Assembly (NCBI GenBank): GCA_016931365.1
Contig: JAFGEY010000185.1
Span: 1-5,847, forward strand
Source of the DNA: Anaerolineae bacterium
GTDB lineage: Bacteria > Chloroflexota > Anaerolineae > JAFGEY01
Length of the DNA: 5,847 nucleotides
Direction: 5' to 3'
In this document: positions 4,297 through 5,847 of the stretch, in pieces
Position numbering within the stretch: position 1 is the stretch's first letter
Layout of the letters: the number at the start of each line of letters is the position of its first letter
Notes under the pieces: generated by a model
The model's database searches: none
Seen by the model: only the letters and a program-made list of their open reading frames with translations
Told to the model about the DNA's origin: nothing
Translations under genes and position numbers: made by a program

Positions 4297-5847
4297 ATGG
4301 CACTGGTGAGTATGCGCGAGGTCAGCCACAGTTTTGGCGGCCCACTGCTTCTCGACAACATCACCTTTCACATCGAACGCGGCGAACGGGTGTGTCTGCT
4401 GGGACGCAACGGCGCGGGCAAATCGACGCTGATGCGGCTGCTCGATGGCGACCTCATACCCGACGATGGCGTGGTGGCGCGCCAGCAGGGGATCAAGGTG
4501 GCGCGGCTGGCGCAAACCGTGCCGCCCGATGTCAGCGGCACGGTGTTCGACCTGACCATCGCCGGGCTGGGGCAGCGGGCCGATCTGCTGGCCGAATACA
4601 GCCACGCCAGCGCCGAGGTGGCCCGTCACCCCACCGCTGCAGCGCTGGAAAAACTGGATCGGCTGCACCGCCAGCTCGATCTACAAGATGCGTGGCAGTT
4701 GGGTCAGGAGGTCGAGCGCGTGCTCAGCCACCTCAACATCGACGGACAGACCGAGTTCGACACCCTCTCCGGCGGGCAAAAGCGCCGCGCACTGCTCGCC
4801 CGTGCCCTGGTCAGCCAGCCCGACCTGCTGCTGCTTGATGAGCCGACCAATCACCTCGACATTCCATCCATCGAATGGCTGGAGGAATACCTCTTGAGCC
4901 ATGTCGACGCGCTCCTTTTTGTCACCCACGACCGCGCCTTTATGCGCCGGCTCGCCACGCGAGTGATCGAGGTCGACCGGGGCCGGCTGTACGATTGGGG
5001 CTGCGATTACGACACCTTTGTGCTGCGCAAGCAGGATGCGCTGATGCAGGAATCGCGCGAGTGGGAGGAATTCGACAAGACACTGGCGCAAGAGGAAACC
5101 TGGCTGCACCAGGGCACGCAGGCGCGCACCACACGCAATATGGGGCGGGTTCGGGCGTTGATCGAGATGCGCGCGGCCCGCGCGGCGCGGCGCGAGGGCG
5201 AGGGCGCGGTGCAGATGCAGGTGCAAAATGCTGCGCGCACGGGCAAGCTGGTCATTGAGGCCAAAGGGATGCGTTTTGGTTATGGTGATGAACCCGTCGT
5301 CCGCGATCTGACCACTGCCATCGAGCGCGGCGACAAAATCGGCATCATTGGCCCCAACGGCTCCGGCAAGACGACGCTGCTGCGCCTGCTGCTGGGCGAT
5401 CTCGTACCGCAGCGCGGGACGGTGCGCCACGGCACGCAGATACAGGTGGCCTATTTCGACCAGATGCGCGATCAGCTCGATCCCGAACGGTCGGTGCAGG
5501 ACAGCGTCAACGACGGCAACCCCATCCTGACCATCAACGGGCAGGCGCGCCACGTGGTCGGCTATCTGCGCCAGTTTTTGTTTCCGCCGGAGCGCCTGCA
5601 AACTCGCGTGACAGCCCTGTCCGGTGGCGAGCGCACCCGGTTGATGCTGGCGCGGCTTTTTGCGCGGCCTTTTAACGTGCTGGTGATGGACGAGCCGACC
5701 AACGACCTCGATCTGGAGACGCTGGAACTGCTGGAACGGCTGCTGATGGATTATCGGGGCACGCTGCTGCTGGTCAGCCATGACCGCGCGTTGCTCAACA
5801 ACGTGGTCGATCGCACGCTGGCGCTGGAGGAGGGCGGCCGGGTGGGC
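4297..5847 (+). CDS. uup: ABC-F ATPase Uup (C-terminus beyond window)
   Basis: The first 517 codons of a soluble twin-ATPase ABC-F protein; E. coli Uup has 635 residues, so only the C-terminal part, where Uup carries a coiled-coil DNA-binding region, is missing at the edge. ATPase 1: Walker A GRNGAGKST (36-44), signature LSGGQKRR (157-164), Walker B LLLLDEPTNHLD (177-188, catalytic E182), H-switch THD (210-212). ATPase 2: GPNGSGKTT (352-360), LSGGERTR (441-448), VLVMDEPTNDLD (461-472, E466), SHD (494-496). All catalytic residues are intact. There is no membrane segment. The linker (about 264-293) reads LAQEETWLHQGTQARTTRNMGRVRAL, closely like the Uup linker and unlike EttA or resistance ABC-F linkers. 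Uup acts at the ribosome and at branched DNA, and its loss in E. coli raises precise transposon excision. The ATG follows GAGGA (4284-4288) by 8 nt. Confidence 0.92.
   Translation, partial: MALVSMREVSHSFGGPLLLDNITFHIERGERVCLLGRNGAGKSTLMRLLDGDLIPDDGVVARQQGIKVARLAQTVPPDVSGTVFDLTIAGLGQRADLLAEYSHASAEVARHPTAAALEKLDRLHRQLDLQDAWQLGQEVERVLSHLNIDGQTEFDTLSGGQKRRALLARALVSQPDLLLLDEPTNHLDIPSIEWLEEYLLSHVDALLFVTHDRAFMRRLATRVIEVDRGRLYDWGCDYDTFVLRKQDALMQESREWEEFDKTLAQEETWLHQGTQARTTRNMGRVRALIEMRAARAARREGEGAVQMQVQNAARTGKLVIEAKGMRFGYGDEPVVRDLTTAIERGDKIGIIGPNGSGKTTLLRLLLGDLVPQRGTVRHGTQIQVAYFDQMRDQLDPERSVQDSVNDGNPILTINGQARHVVGYLRQFLFPPERLQTRVTALSGGERTRLMLARLFARPFNVLVMDEPTNDLDLETLELLERLLMDYRGTLLLVSHDRALLNNVVDRTLALEEGGRVG

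Noticed and set aside
3784..4668. Leftward 294-codon frame across ada and uup
   Set aside because: It is antisense to both genes and crosses the terminator and promoter region between them, with no motif of its own.
3945..4838. Rightward 297-codon frame spanning the end of ada, the gap and the start of uup
   Set aside because: It reads across two well-supported genes in another frame, passes through the terminator, and its product is Arg/Gly-rich without motifs.
4681..5781. Leftward 366-codon frame opposite uup
   Set aside because: It is fully antisense to an intact ABC-F coding sequence; long antisense frames are expected in GC-rich DNA, and no family motif or ribosome-binding site supports it.

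Overview
This GC-rich window looks like a chromosomal segment from a free-living bacterium. The best guess is Chloroflexota (Anaerolineae or Caldilineae type). That rests on recalled similarity: the regulator at the left edge reads like the BTAD/SARP-type activators that are abundant in that phylum, and the ABC fragment reads like exporter ATPases common there. No rRNA or marker gene confirms it. There is no tRNA, rRNA, CRISPR array, transposase or origin in the window.

Layout. (1) Bases 1-331, minus strand: the 5' end of a SARP/BTAD-type transcriptional activator, cut by the window edge. (2) Bases 332-470: a dense control region. It holds three GTCACG direct repeats exactly 11 bp apart, set 8 bp before a TATCAT -10 hexamer facing right, which is the textbook layout of a SARP-activated promoter. 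It also holds a sigma-70-like promoter facing left (TTGAAC, 18 bp, TATAAT) with a palindrome at its expected start point. (3) Bases 421-978: a stripped ABC-exporter ATPase domain. It has no membrane domain and lacks the Q-loop to signature section; a perfect 33-bp palindrome lies exactly where that section should be. (4) Bases 979-1053: a spacer with a dispersed-repeat-like hairpin. (5) Bases 1054-2955: a secreted protein with a signal peptide, an alpha/beta-hydrolase-like domain whose catalytic Ser and His appear to be missing, and an LPETG sortase tail, followed by an intrinsic terminator. (6) Bases 3112-4185: ada, the methylation-damage sensor and O6-alkylguanine-DNA repair protein, with its own promoter and Shine-Dalgarno site. 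(7) Bases 4297-5847: uup, an ABC-F ATPase, cut by the right edge, with a hairpin terminator in the gap just before it.

How they fit together. The regulator and the ABC fragment form a divergent regulator/target pair whose control sites are interleaved, so the regulator may activate the ABC gene and affect its own transcription. The surface protein looks like a separate transcription unit. Ada and Uup are two genome-maintenance genes in the same direction, but each has a candidate promoter and a terminator lies between them, so they need not be one operon. The most unusual points are the SARP-box layout, the palindrome inside the gutted ABC gene, and the apparently inactive, wall-anchored hydrolase.
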